A stretch of 64,000 bases of DNA. Source: Amphibalanus amphitrite (lineage: Eukaryota; Arthropoda; Thecostraca; Balanomorpha; Balanidae). The notes under the pieces are model-generated. The model was not told where the DNA came from and did not search any database. It saw nothing but the letters and a program-made list of their open reading frames with translations. A program made the translations under genes and the position numbers. Below, one piece after another: positions 23,101-32,814 of this stretch. Within the stretch, counting starts at the first letter, position 1, and each line of letters opens with the position of its first letter. Location of the stretch: assembly GCF_019059575.1 (NCBI RefSeq), contig NW_024882042.1:186001-250000 (forward strand), in the 5' to 3' direction.

Positions 23101-25279
23101 AAGCAGACGGGTTGGATCCGACCCCCGTGCTCCCACACCACGCGCACCTGTCAGCGCCCGGGCCGGCGCCGGACCGAGCAATTATGGTCAAGCCACCGCG
23201 CCGCCCGCGCAAGGGGGTGGCAGGTCCGCGGCAGGGCCCTCCCCGACCGTCCCAGAGAAGGGACGCATTCCCATCGTGATGGGATCGCGCCGCCGGCCGA
23301 GAGATCGAGCCGGTCGCCACGGGTAGGCCACCTACTCGACCGAAGGCGAGAGCCGCCGCATTCGCACGGCCGATCCTAAACGCCTCGGGGCGGGACGACC
23401 CGCGCCCCGCAGAGCGGAGGGACGCCAAGGAGCAGCGGCGAACCGGGCCGATCCGCAATAACAACACCGGAGTCATTGGACTCGCCTATCGCTGGCCGCC
23501 TGCTGCCGAGCACACCCCAGACGACGGTGGCTTTGTGTAGCCGATGTGATTCAAAACCAACGCGGTCATTTTGATGTTTGAACGCTCTTTGATTTTGACT
23601 AGTGCATCATCTTGCGTCTTTACTCCATAACATTATAATTTTGGAAGATAGAGTTATCGTTCCGAAACGGACCAAACGAGACAATTAACCCCATAATCAC
23701 TCAGTACGGCACCGAAACCTTCTGATTAATCGATATACGGCGCAATGGCCGCCATCATTCCTTCTGGAAAGATTATTGCGATAAAAAGCGCCTCATACAG
23801 CACAAATCAGCGTATTAGAGAGGGACCTTGATTATCCAAAATTGTTCGCTTCTAGGTTTTCAATCAATATCCCGACCATATTGGTAGGCAGAATGAGCGG
23901 CACGCCAAATAGGCATGCAGTTTTGGGAAATTCGTGTCCGGTATATATGTTTATTTATTTATCTGTTTCACTTCGAGACAAATCCATCCATACGAAAATG
24001 ATTCGCATATCTTTAACAGTACTGCGCATGCCGTCTTAATAAGTTTCGGGCGTCGTAATGTATAAATTTAACGGGTTATATCAGTGAACTTATTTGTTTT
24101 AACGGCAGTATCAGAGCTGAGGCAAAAGAACTCAGTGCGGTACAATAAGTGTATCGTCTGCCAATCAAAATTTAGCATCAGCAGTTCTGGTGATGTTTCA
24201 GGAGAACGGTCATTAGTGTTCTCATTTACCCAGCATGAATTCCTTCGGAATGACTCCAGGCCCGAGCGCAGTCACCTCGGTGTGGTGTCTCCGTCATGGA
24301 AAGGCTCAACAGCCCCCGCACCCGCACCACAGGTGCCGTCGTCCCCAGTCGGTCGGCAGGATGGGCCGGCGCGCCGCGCCTCGGGCGGCGTCACTGCGCC
24401 GATCCAATCACTCGGTGACTAGCCGAGTGAAGTGCGTGCCGCGCGGCGCCGCACTGTGCGTAATCACCGCCGAACCCTCCCCACCGGTACCTGGGTCGAC
24501 TGGACCGGCAAATTGGCCGACTGGGCTGCGCACCTGAGCGAGGGGCTAAGGGTGCTTTCACCGGCCTGTAGGAGCTCGGCCGGGTCACTGGCCCACCACC
24601 ATCAAAACAAGTCCACCCTCCGCCGTTCGGCTGGCCAGCCGGTAGAGGGGAGATTTGAAGGCTGGACAGGCCACAGCCGGCTCGACCTATATTTGCGTAC
24701 GTTTATTTAGGAGCGCTCTGCGACGCGAGCAAATATATCATATAACCGTATACATTGGATGGAGATGACTAAGGCAATTTAACTGTTGGGAGAAAACTAT
24801 TAGGGGACGTCTTCCTTCAGATTGATAGCTTTCGCCGCGGGTGTTTGACGCCCTTTTTAATTTCAACCGCTAATTTATATTATTCCGATCTTTTCGCGCA
24901 TGGACACAAGAGTGAATGGAGCCTCCGCGCGGCCTGGCCGTCTGGGATCCGGGTGGGTCCCTAACTCAGCCTGCCAGTGCCAAACAGCCCTTCACTCCGC
25001 CGGTCGGCTGATCTAATCACCCGTCGGAGGGGCGGCCTCTGAGGCGCTGGGAGCGAGAGAGGCACCTCGCCCCTGATCGTTGAGGCAGCGTGGGAGTGCT
25101 GCCTTTGGTTATCCTCCCCCGAGGGGAGGATGGCGCAATGGTACCTGACCACCGAGAAATGAATGTTGGATTGATCAGCCGAGTGTGGATGAATGAGTGT
25201 TGAAGTAGTGTTTTTGTTATGTGTTCAAACTTCATATGCACATGTAGTTATTAGTATACGCCGCGTGCGCCGCGAGGAA

Positions 25280-25820
25280 ATTGCGCGAAGGAGTCGCGCA
25301 GTCGTGCGGGAAAGAGATGTTTCGCGCGTCAGGAAATGAGCATGGTTCGCGTGAGAGAGAGTCGCGCGAGTAAGGTTCGCGTGAGAGAGAGTCGCGCGAG
25401 TAGGGTTCACGTGAGATAGAGTCGCGCGAGTAAGCTTCGCGTGAGAGAGTCGCACGAGAGAGTCGTGCGAGGCAGAGAGTCGCGCGAGACAGAGTCGCGC
25501 GAGAAAGAGAGAGAGAGAGAGTCGCACGAGAGAGCCGTGCGAGACAGAGAGTCGCGAGAGACAGAGTCGCGCGAGAAAGAGAGAGAGAGGGACGCACGGG
25601 AGAGTCGTGCGAGAGAGTCGCGCGAGAAAGAGAGAGAGAGAGGGTCGCACGAGAGAGTCGTGCGAGAGAGTCGCGCGAGAGAGTCGTGCGAGAGAGTCGC
25701 GCGAGACAGAGTCGCGCGAGAAAGAGAGAGAGAGAGAGTCGCACGAGAGAGTCGTGCGAGACAGGGAGTCGCGCGAGACAGAGTCGCGCGAGAAAGAGAG
25801 AGAGAGAGTCGTGCGATGAA
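25280..25820. repeat. GAGAGTCGCGCGA minisatellite inside the LTR element
   Basis: A long array of GAGAGTCGCGCGAGA and GAGTCGTGCGAGA motifs with interspersed (GA)n. Both strands read open (Arg/Glu/Ser or Ser/Leu/Arg) because of the motif; this is not judged coding. Confidence 0.9.
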
Positions 25821-26488
25821 GCGCCCGAAAGCGCCGGTCGGCACGCGAGGGGTGGACCGCCGCCGCGCCGTGGGTCGTGGGGAGGGACGGGGCTGGGGAG
25901 GACAAGGCAGGGGTTTGATTGTGTTTGTCCGGGCACTGGGGAGGGATGGGTCTCGGGCTGGGGAGGGAATGTGTTTGTGCGGGCATGGGGCCGGGTAATG
26001 ACTGGGGGAGGACACTTAAATGACTAGGGAGAACCGACGAGCGGCGGACGCGTGGGAAGGAGGACGTGAGGGGAGCGAATGGACTGACGAGACCATGACT
26101 GGGGTGAATGAGCATATGGGGATGAGGAGACATGATTGAGGTGAAGGAGCAATGGATTGTGAGTGAGTGAATGAATGGGGGGACATGGCCCAGGGAACGA
26201 TAGAAGCGGATTGCCTGAGTGGAATAGAATAGAGAGATGTGTTGGGAAAACAAATGCAACAAAAGGGAAGGGACAAGGAGACATTGGCCTCGAATTCCTG
26301 AGCTAGCAAGGGCGTGTCAGGAGCGGACTTTCCAACCGCCCAACCTAGGCATTCAACGCATTTGCCCCGTACCCTCAGGTATTCTCGGTCAATGTCTTTG
26401 ACGCATGGACGGACATATGCATGAGAGTGGAGAGGCAAGGTGGAGGAGCCGGGAAATGGAGGAGCAGAATGAGTGAATGAGTGAGATG

Positions 26489-26502
26489 GAGAGAGAGAGA
26501 GA

Positions 26503-26586
<84 letters not shown>
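26489..26586. repeat. (GA)n microsatellite
   Basis: Almost pure GA dinucleotides with a few GGGA and AAAGA interruptions. Confidence 0.97.
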
Positions 26587-26588
<2 letters not shown>

Positions 26589-27176
26589 ACCAATTAACAT
26601 ACCTAAGTGGTGGATAGTCGGGCATTGGGCCCGATTTGGGTTATGCCTGTTCTTTCGACTATGGGTAGATCAGTTCCTACAAGGTGGCGGACTGGTTCGA
26701 GGTTTCGCTATCACTAATAAAAAACCCACATTCCATTCAAAATTTATCGGACGGTGATTAAGTTATGAAAGTTTCCCACAGTATCGTGATGTTACGAGTA
26801 TAAAAAGGTTAAATAATCATGTTTCATGAGCACCTGGGAGTTAAATTTGTCGATTATCGTAACCATGTGTGCTGCTGAGTGCCGCGATGTAGGTGTGTGT
26901 ATGCCGCGATGTATGTGTATTGTGTATGTATGTGTATCGTAAGGGCGGAATGATGAGGGGAGGGGAGGACCCTGCCCAGTGCCCGCCCACAGCCACGTCG
27001 CCCAATTCGCCAGCGCCCAGCCGCCAGCCTGGAGCCACCGGCGAACAGCTGACCTCGGCGGTACGACCGGGCGGTGGTGCTCCGCTGTCCAGCTCGCCGC
27101 GCGGGCCATCAGCCACTCCGCCGCTCCCCGCGACGACAAGTGCCGTGACAAGTCGGGGGCGGCGGTGCTCGGTCGC

Positions 27177-27625
27177 CGTCTCGCCATTCCACCCGACTGC
27201 CCAGCTGCCCGGACCCCGCGGCGTTCAAGAGCCGCGGCAGTACGGGCGGCTGCGCTCGGTCGCCGCCCCGCCCTTCCAGCCGTCTGCCCAGCTGCCCGGA
27301 CCCCGCGGCGTTCAAGAGCCGCGGCAGTACGGGCGGCTGCGCTCGGTCGCCGCCCCGCCGTTCCAGCCGTCTGCCCAGCTGCCCGGACCCCGCGGCGTTC
27401 AAGAGCTGCGGCAGTACGGGCGGCTGCGCTCGGTCGCCGCCCCGCCATTCCAGCCGTCTGCCCAGCTGCCCGGACCCCGCGGCGTTCAAGAGCCGCGGCA
27501 GTACGGGCGGCTGCGCTCGGTCGCCGCTCCGCCATTCCAGCCGTCTTCCCAGCTGCCCGGACCCCGCGGCGTTCAAAAGCCGCGGCAGTACGGGCGGCTG
27601 CGCTCGGTCGCCGCCCCGCCGCGCC
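27177..27625. repeat. 87-bp tandem repeat, ~5 copies, inside the LTR element
   Basis: About five near-identical copies of an 87-bp unit containing CAGCTGCCCGGACCCCGCGG and GCCGCGGCAGTACGGGCGGC. Because 87 is a multiple of three, every frame is repeated intact, giving a 29-residue periodic peptide on the plus strand (QLPGPRGVQ motif) and others on the minus strand. Nothing favours one frame, so I leave it as a DNA repeat. Confidence 0.92.
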
Positions 27626-28679
27626 ATCTGCTAGCAGTCCATCCAGCCCGCGCAGTGCGTGACGGTGGTGCTCGGTCCGTCCCTCTTGATGCGCCAGCTA
27701 GCAGCCTCCCGCCGCCCAATGCACTGGTAGCCGCGGCGCCATTTGGCCGCGGCGGTACGGTGCGCGGCGGTGAACGGGGCTAGCTGACCTGACGGCGCCC
27801 GCTAGCTCTGCATTGGCTGGGCCGCTGATTCTGCGGCCCGCTCTGCAAAGACGCTACAGGGCAGCTCCCGGTGGTCAGCGCCATCTACCAGCAGCTAACC
27901 AGCTGGCGGCAGAGTGAACGGCGGCGGGCACGACGCGCCACCTGCGTCCGTAAGCCGCCGCCGCCGCCGCCCGCCGCCACCTGGTGGCGCGACCCCGGGA
28001 CGCCTAGCGGAAGCCGCCGAACTCTGAGGCGGGTCGAGCCGGAGGAGACACCCTCGACAGCTGGCCATGAAGCTGGAAACGATCAACTAACACCTGGCAG
28101 CATGCGAACACGCTCCATACCACCAGTAGGGGGTACCGACTGCCGCCCAAGAAGCCCCGGACTGCGGCGGTGGCGCTGAGATAGAGTGCGGTCGCCCAGG
28201 GAGGCGGCCGCCCACCAAGGTGTCCACCGTCCGCGAACACCGGCTATGGGTGGTAGCGTGCGCTACCGGCTGAGCATCGCGCGCGTGTGCTACCAGTCCA
28301 GGCGATCTCCAACCAAGGACCAGTTCATGGTGGGGGTCGAGGGCCAGAAGAGCGAGGCGATACGAGCGAGCGTGGGAAGGAAGAGCTGGCAACGGATCGG
28401 CGCTGCGAAAAATGCGAGTAGCAGGAGAAGGGCTTGGCAGGAGGGTGGCAGGCGGAATGAACAATGGGGCGATGAGCGGGAGCGTGGGCAGGGCGACCGT
28501 GCATGTAAGGCGTGGGGCGGGTGTCTGTAGAATGTAGGTATGTAAGATGTCTGTAGAATGTATGTCGCATGTGTTGTGTAGGTGTAATGATTGTCAAGCG
28601 CGAATGAGATAGTGGAAAGGTTCTCACCCGGGGGAGTAAGGGGACCCTTTTTCACCGTCCGTGGGAGGGGGTATTATTA

Positions 28680-29382
28680 TGTAAGGGCAAAATTTAGCGC
28701 GACGCGTACGTCGGTGAGGAGCGGCGGGCCGGAGTACCAGAGTGCGTGTGAGGCCAGTCCGCCGTGCGATAGCCTCCGGCGGGAAAGGCGTGCCCGCCGG
28801 GTGAAAGGCAGCGGCTGGCCGGCACCTGGGACTCGCGGACCCGTCTCTCGTGGCATTTGCCAGTGCGGTGTCGTCGGGGCAACACCTTTCGGTAAGCGAA
28901 CTTTTCCCTCCCCCCCCCCTAAATTAATGCCGCAGCGCCCAGGCGCTGCGGAAGTCCCCGACAAATGTCCTGGATTTCATTTGGCTTTCCGACCCGCCGC
29001 AAATAGCGGTGGGCACTCCCGTTTATATCCAGGACAGTCTCACCTAAATTATATTCGTCGGCGCGGCGCGTAGCGTGAATGAGTGTGCGTTTGGAGGTGT
29101 GATATGGGTAGTGTGCGTGAGCGTAAGTGTGTGAACCATAAATGCCCCTGGTCTAACGATACGAAAATACAGCGTAATGGAATGTGAGCAAAATATTTCA
29201 TTGGGGGAATGGCAGATGCCGGGCTGATCCACGGTGAACGTGAACGAACAATCATACGGGCCGCTTAGTTTAATACACCCGGGTGGCAGGCGGGCATTGT
29301 AGAGTAACTTTGATCAGCGTAATGTCTGTACATGGGGGGAACCATTAAAAGGTTGCAGGTTCCGATGCGTGAAACCCCTACA
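28680..29382 (+). repeat. 3' LTR (703 bp)
   Basis: The second copy of the terminal repeat, TGTAAGGGC...CCCCTACA, followed by the target duplication CCAA. Near-identity to the 5' LTR argues for recent insertion, unless gene conversion has homogenised them. Confidence 0.93.
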
Positions 29383-29386
29383 CCAA

Positions 29387-31709
29387 AGCCGGGAAAGACC
29401 CCAAGCTGACTTCGAGCTACCGACCGATCGCGCTAACGTCTCACCTGGCGAAGCTGGCCGAGAGGATGGTAGCCGCTCGCCTGACTCACCTGGCAGAGAG
29501 AGACGATATGGTCCCTGCGGAACAGGTCGGCTTCAGGAGGGGTCGCTCCGCAGAAGAGAATTTGGGAAGGCTGATACAGACAGTGCAGGATGGCTGGAAT
29601 AAGGCCAAGCCGCGTGGAAGGCCGATCGATGGCGTCACGGCCGAGAAATTCGTCCTCATGGCCTACGATTTCAGCCGCGCCTATGACGTCATCGACCATC
29701 GTATGCTCAAGCTGAAGCTCCTGCGGCTGGGCCTACCTGCCTGTCTGGTTCGCTGGATCTGGGCATTCCTGCGCGACCGCCGGGCGTCTGTGGAGGTGAA
29801 CGGCGCCCGGAGTGCTGAACGAGTCTTCAGGGCCGGTCTCCCGCAGGGCAGCGTCCTGGCCCCGACGCTGTACACCCTGTGGGCTGCCGACCTCATCTTG
29901 GAGCTGCGACGAGTGCCACACACCACGACGTACATGTACGCGGACGACACCGCAACCCTCAGCGGTGGGAGCTCTATTGCCCTGGCAAAGGAAAGGGCAC
30001 AGAAGTCGGCGGACATTATCGCCGCCTGGGCGGACCGCTGGAAGATGAGGGTGGCGGGTGAAAAGACCCAGGCCATTGTTCTCTCACAATGGGCCAGGGA
30101 CGCCGGTGAGCTGACCGTGAAGGTCGCTGGAGTGTCAGTGAAGGCGGGCTCCCAGCTCCGCCTCCTCGGCGTGACCTTCGACCGTCTCCTCCATTTTGGA
30201 CCACACTGCACCGACCTCCGCCGCAGGGTCAGACCAAGGACCGCCCAGCTGAAGAAGCTGACCGGCCGATCGTGGGGCCTCGGCGAACAACAACTACGAA
30301 CCGTCGCCAACGGCTACGTCCGCGGTGCGCTGGAGTACGCCGCGGCTGCGTGGCTGCCGGCGGCATCGCCCTCGCACGTCGAGCTGATCGATCGGGAGCT
30401 GCGCGCGGCCGCGCGGGCAGTGACCGGATGCACGGCATCTACTCCGGTGCACGCCCTGATGTCCGAGGCCGGCATGACAGATGCCTGGTCCAGGAGACAG
30501 GCACTGGCAGCGAGAATGGTGGGACTCGCGGCGTCCCTCCCCGAGGGAGACCCGCTGAGGTCGGTCGGGGAGGCGGTCGTCCCTCGACGACTCAAGACCA
30601 CAGGATGGCGCGAGGTGGGCGCCGCCGCGCTCGCGGCGGCCGACGCGCAAGACATACCCGTCGAGGCCCGCCTCCACCACACCCTGCCGCCGTGGGCCGA
30701 CAACTCTACCGTCCACTTCCATCTGGACCTCGGCCCGCGGGCCAGACGTGCGGCCCCGGAAGACGTTCGGCGTGCCGCAGCTGAAGAGCGTATCCGGGAG
30801 CTACCTGAGGAAGCCGTCTGGATATGGTCGGACGGATCGGCGGAGGACGGCGTCGCCAATGGCGGGGGCGGCGCCCTGATCCGCACCCCAACCGAAGATG
30901 ACTGGGAGCTGAGGGTCCCTGCTGGCCGCCTGTGCTCCAGCACGCGCGCGGAGCTCGCCGCGCTGCTGGCAGCGCTGGAGGCAGTCGCTGAACTGCCGAG
31001 AAGCGCGGGCCTGCCGGTGGTCGCCTGCCTGGACTCCAGGGCGGCCCTGCTAACGCTGGCTGCAGGCGCCTCGGCCCAGACCACAACATTGGGTGCCAGT
31101 GTGTGGACCCAACTGCTGCGCCTACAAGCAAGCAACAGCTCAATTCACCTCCAATGGGTACCGGCTCACTGCGGGCTCCCGGGTAATGAGAGGGCGGACG
31201 CATTAGCGAAGGAGGCGGCCGGGATGTCCCAGCGGACGACGCCGGTCGACGCCCGCACCCTCACGGGGGCTGCTGCGCGGGTCGCCGGCAGGGAGTGGCG
31301 AGCGAGCCGGCCTGCGGGCTGGTACCGAGACGTCATGGCGGACCGCGCCCCCGACCCGGTCCGAGCCGCTACCAGGGAGGAGGCCATCGACATACATCAA
31401 CTCCGATCGGGACACTGGGGACGGTCGGAACAATATCTCCACCGCATTGGGCGCAGACCGACACCCGAGTGCGCTCAGTGCAACGACATCACATGCCCGG
31501 CGGGCCGTTGTCTCGTCTGTGGCGAGGCCGCGGACACCCCGGCGCACGTACTACTGGAGTGCCCGTGCCTGTTCGGCCCCCGCCTCCAAGCGCTGGGTAA
31601 CATCACAGGCACGGCCCGAGACGTACAGCGCGACGACGTGGTGGCGGCCTTGGCCGCCGGCTACGCGGCCCACAAGAGCCGCGTGGCTCCGTCACCGCCT
31701 CGGCGGTGA
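29387..31709 (+). CDS. LINE ORF, 3' part: RT, RNase H and zinc knuckle
   Basis: Continues the LINE protein: SYRPIALTSHLAKLAERMV and EQVGFRRGRSAEENL (RT fingers), YDFSRAYDVIDH (first catalytic Asp), AGLPQGSVLAPTLY, and YMYADDTATL with the YADD catalytic pair. RNase H follows with WSDGSAEDG (Asp), RAELAALLAALE (Glu), CLDSRAAL (Asp) and VPAHCGLPGNERADALAKEA (His/Asp). A Cys-rich tail, CLVCGEAADTPAHVLLEC, is the C-x2-C-x8-H-x4-C type knuckle usual at the end of I-group proteins. The stop is at 31707-31709. All catalytic residues seem present, so this copy may have been active until the LTR element entered. Confidence 0.92.
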
Positions 31710-31739
31710 CCGGGAGGAACAACAACAACAACAACAACA
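31710..31739 (+). other. LINE 3' UTR and (AAC)n tail
   Basis: A very short 3' UTR ending in about eight AAC/ACA trinucleotides. Such simple trinucleotide tails, rather than poly(A), occur in several I-group LINEs. The target duplication follows directly. Confidence 0.8.
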
Positions 31740-31752
31740 ACCTGGTCCGACC

Positions 31753-32621
31753 CATCCCTCTGCTCTGCAGCTATTAGGGCCGCCGCGGCCGCGGCCCACG
31801 GATCACAGCCACACACCCGCGCCCGACACCGGCGGCCCGGACAGCGCCCAGCGCCGAGCGGGCCATACACAGACATACGGACAGCGGACACCGCCCACAC
31901 ACAGCCCAGCGGGCCATACACAGACAGACGGACAGCGGACACCGCCCACATACAGCCCAGCGGATACTGTCCACACACAGCCCAGCGGGCACTGTCCCCA
32001 CAGCAGCCCAGCGGGCACTGTCCACACACACACACAGCCCAGTGGACACTGTCCACACAGCCCAGCGGACACTGTCCAGTGTCCCCACAGCCCAGCGGGC
32101 TCAACCCCCCCCCCCACAGCCCAGCGGACACTGTCCACACACACAGCCCAGCGGGCACTGTCCAGTGTCCCCACAGCCCAGCGGGCACCGCCCACCGACG
32201 CGGCACACCGCGCCGCTGCTAGAACAGGGCCGGGTGACGCCGCCAGCGGGCCCGGCGGCCGGCTGGGCGCCGCTGGGCTCAGGTAACGGGGCGGACCCGG
32301 CTTCAGGTACCGGGGCGGACCCAGCTGGGTTCAGGTACCAGGGCGCACCCAGCGCCGCCGGGCTCAGGTACCGGTGCAGCACGGCGCTGCTGGGTTCAGG
32401 TACCGGGGCAGCAGGTCACTGCCAGTGACGGTCTGCGCCGACACGCGCAGGACGCAGCAGCCGCAGAGATTTGTGTGACTTTGAGCCACATGGCACGGGC
32501 CGCGCCGGCTCCATGTTCGCAGGCGAGCTCAGAGCCACCTGGTTCCCGGCTGCAGCGAAGCAGAGCCGACTGCGGCGGCCAGCTCAGTCCAAATCAGTCC
32601 CGTCCAGTCCGGCCCGGCCGG
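31753..32621. repeat. Intergenic, with CAGCCCAGCGGGCAC minisatellite
   Basis: No gene is seen between the LINE target site and the end of the phospho-lyase-like gene. From about 31905 to 32190 there is an array of CACAGCCCAGCGGGCACTGTC (~26-40-bp units, two variants). From 32270 to 32410 a looser GGTACCGGGGC/GGGTTCAGGTACC repeat follows. This region is also where the 3' UTR of the minus-strand gene should lie; no clear AATAAA was seen. Confidence 0.7.
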
Positions 32622-32814
32622 TCAGTCCACCTCCTCGTAGACGCGGCGGCGCTTGGCCTCCTGGCGCTGCAGCCGCTCTGGATCTGTGTCCGAGTCGCCG
32701 TCGGCCCTGGGCCGCGTGGCGCCGCGCGCCGCGCCGGCCGGACCGGCGGGCCCGGAGGCGGCCGCCAGCCGCGCAGAGCTCTCCAGCAGCTCCTCGGAGC
32801 GCCACAGCGACGAG
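32622..32814 (-). CDS. Phospho-lyase-like gene, exon 12 (terminal)
   Basis: Acceptor CCCGTTTCAG; the TGA stop is at 32622-32624. Encodes a Ser/Ala/Gly-rich tail ending [10 protein letters not shown]. The tail lies beyond the conserved fold, as in ETNPPL, whose C-terminus is also basic and poorly conserved. Confidence 0.85.

Larger units (their letters stand above)
20128..28679. other. LTR element interior, non-coding
   Basis: About 8.5 kb without a supported coding region. Roughly 20.1-20.8 kb and 22.9-24.7 kb are GC-rich; 21.0-22.9 kb is AT-rich and featureless. From 25.28 kb it is dominated by tandem repeats listed separately. A G/A-rich run (GTGGGAGGGGG, about 28661-28671) near the 3' LTR may be the polypurine tract, though eight bases separate it from the LTR. 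Confidence 0.7.
19426..29382. mobile_element. LTR element without recognisable gag/pol
   Basis: The element lies inside the LINE and is flanked by a 4-bp direct repeat, CCAA (19422-19425 and 29383-29386). It has two LTRs of about 702 bp, a primer-binding site matching tRNA-Gly, and an 8.55-kb interior filled with non-coding and tandemly repeated sequence. No protease, RT, integrase or capsid motif was found in any frame. It looks structurally whole but non-autonomous, like a large retrotransposon derivative. The LTRs are nearly identical, so the insertion is young. Superfamily cannot be assigned without pol; the target-site length is compatible with Ty3/gypsy. Confidence 0.88.
17601..31739 (+). 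mobile_element. I-group LINE (EN-RT-RNase H), split by an LTR element
   Basis: The non-LTR retrotransposon is flanked by a 13-bp target duplication, ACCTGGTCCGACC (17588-17600 and 31740-31752), and ends in (AAC)n. Discounting the inserted LTR element and one copy of its 4-bp target duplication, it is about 4.18 kb. It has a ~107-bp 5' leader, one long ORF and a ~30-bp 3' UTR. The order endonuclease, reverse transcriptase, RNase H, zinc knuckle places it in the I/R1/LOA/Tad-type group; the exact clade is not resolved. A gag-like first ORF is not evident, so the copy is either 5'-truncated or from a single-ORF lineage. Confidence 0.88.

Noticed and set aside
25225-26262. 345-codon Leu/Ser/Arg-rich frame on the minus strand
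   Set aside because: Created by the GAGAGTCGCGCGA minisatellite; same reason applies to overlapping plus-strand Arg/Glu frames.
26893-27783. 296-codon Pro/Arg/Ala frame with a 29-residue repeat, and rival frames on the same DNA
   Set aside because: The 87-bp unit is a multiple of three, so several frames on both strands stay open; no signal, domain or codon preference picks one out, and it lies in a non-coding part of the LTR element.
30272-31547. Several long frames antisense to, or shifted from, the LINE reverse transcriptase
   Set aside because: Shadows of the GC-rich coding sequence of RT and RNase H.
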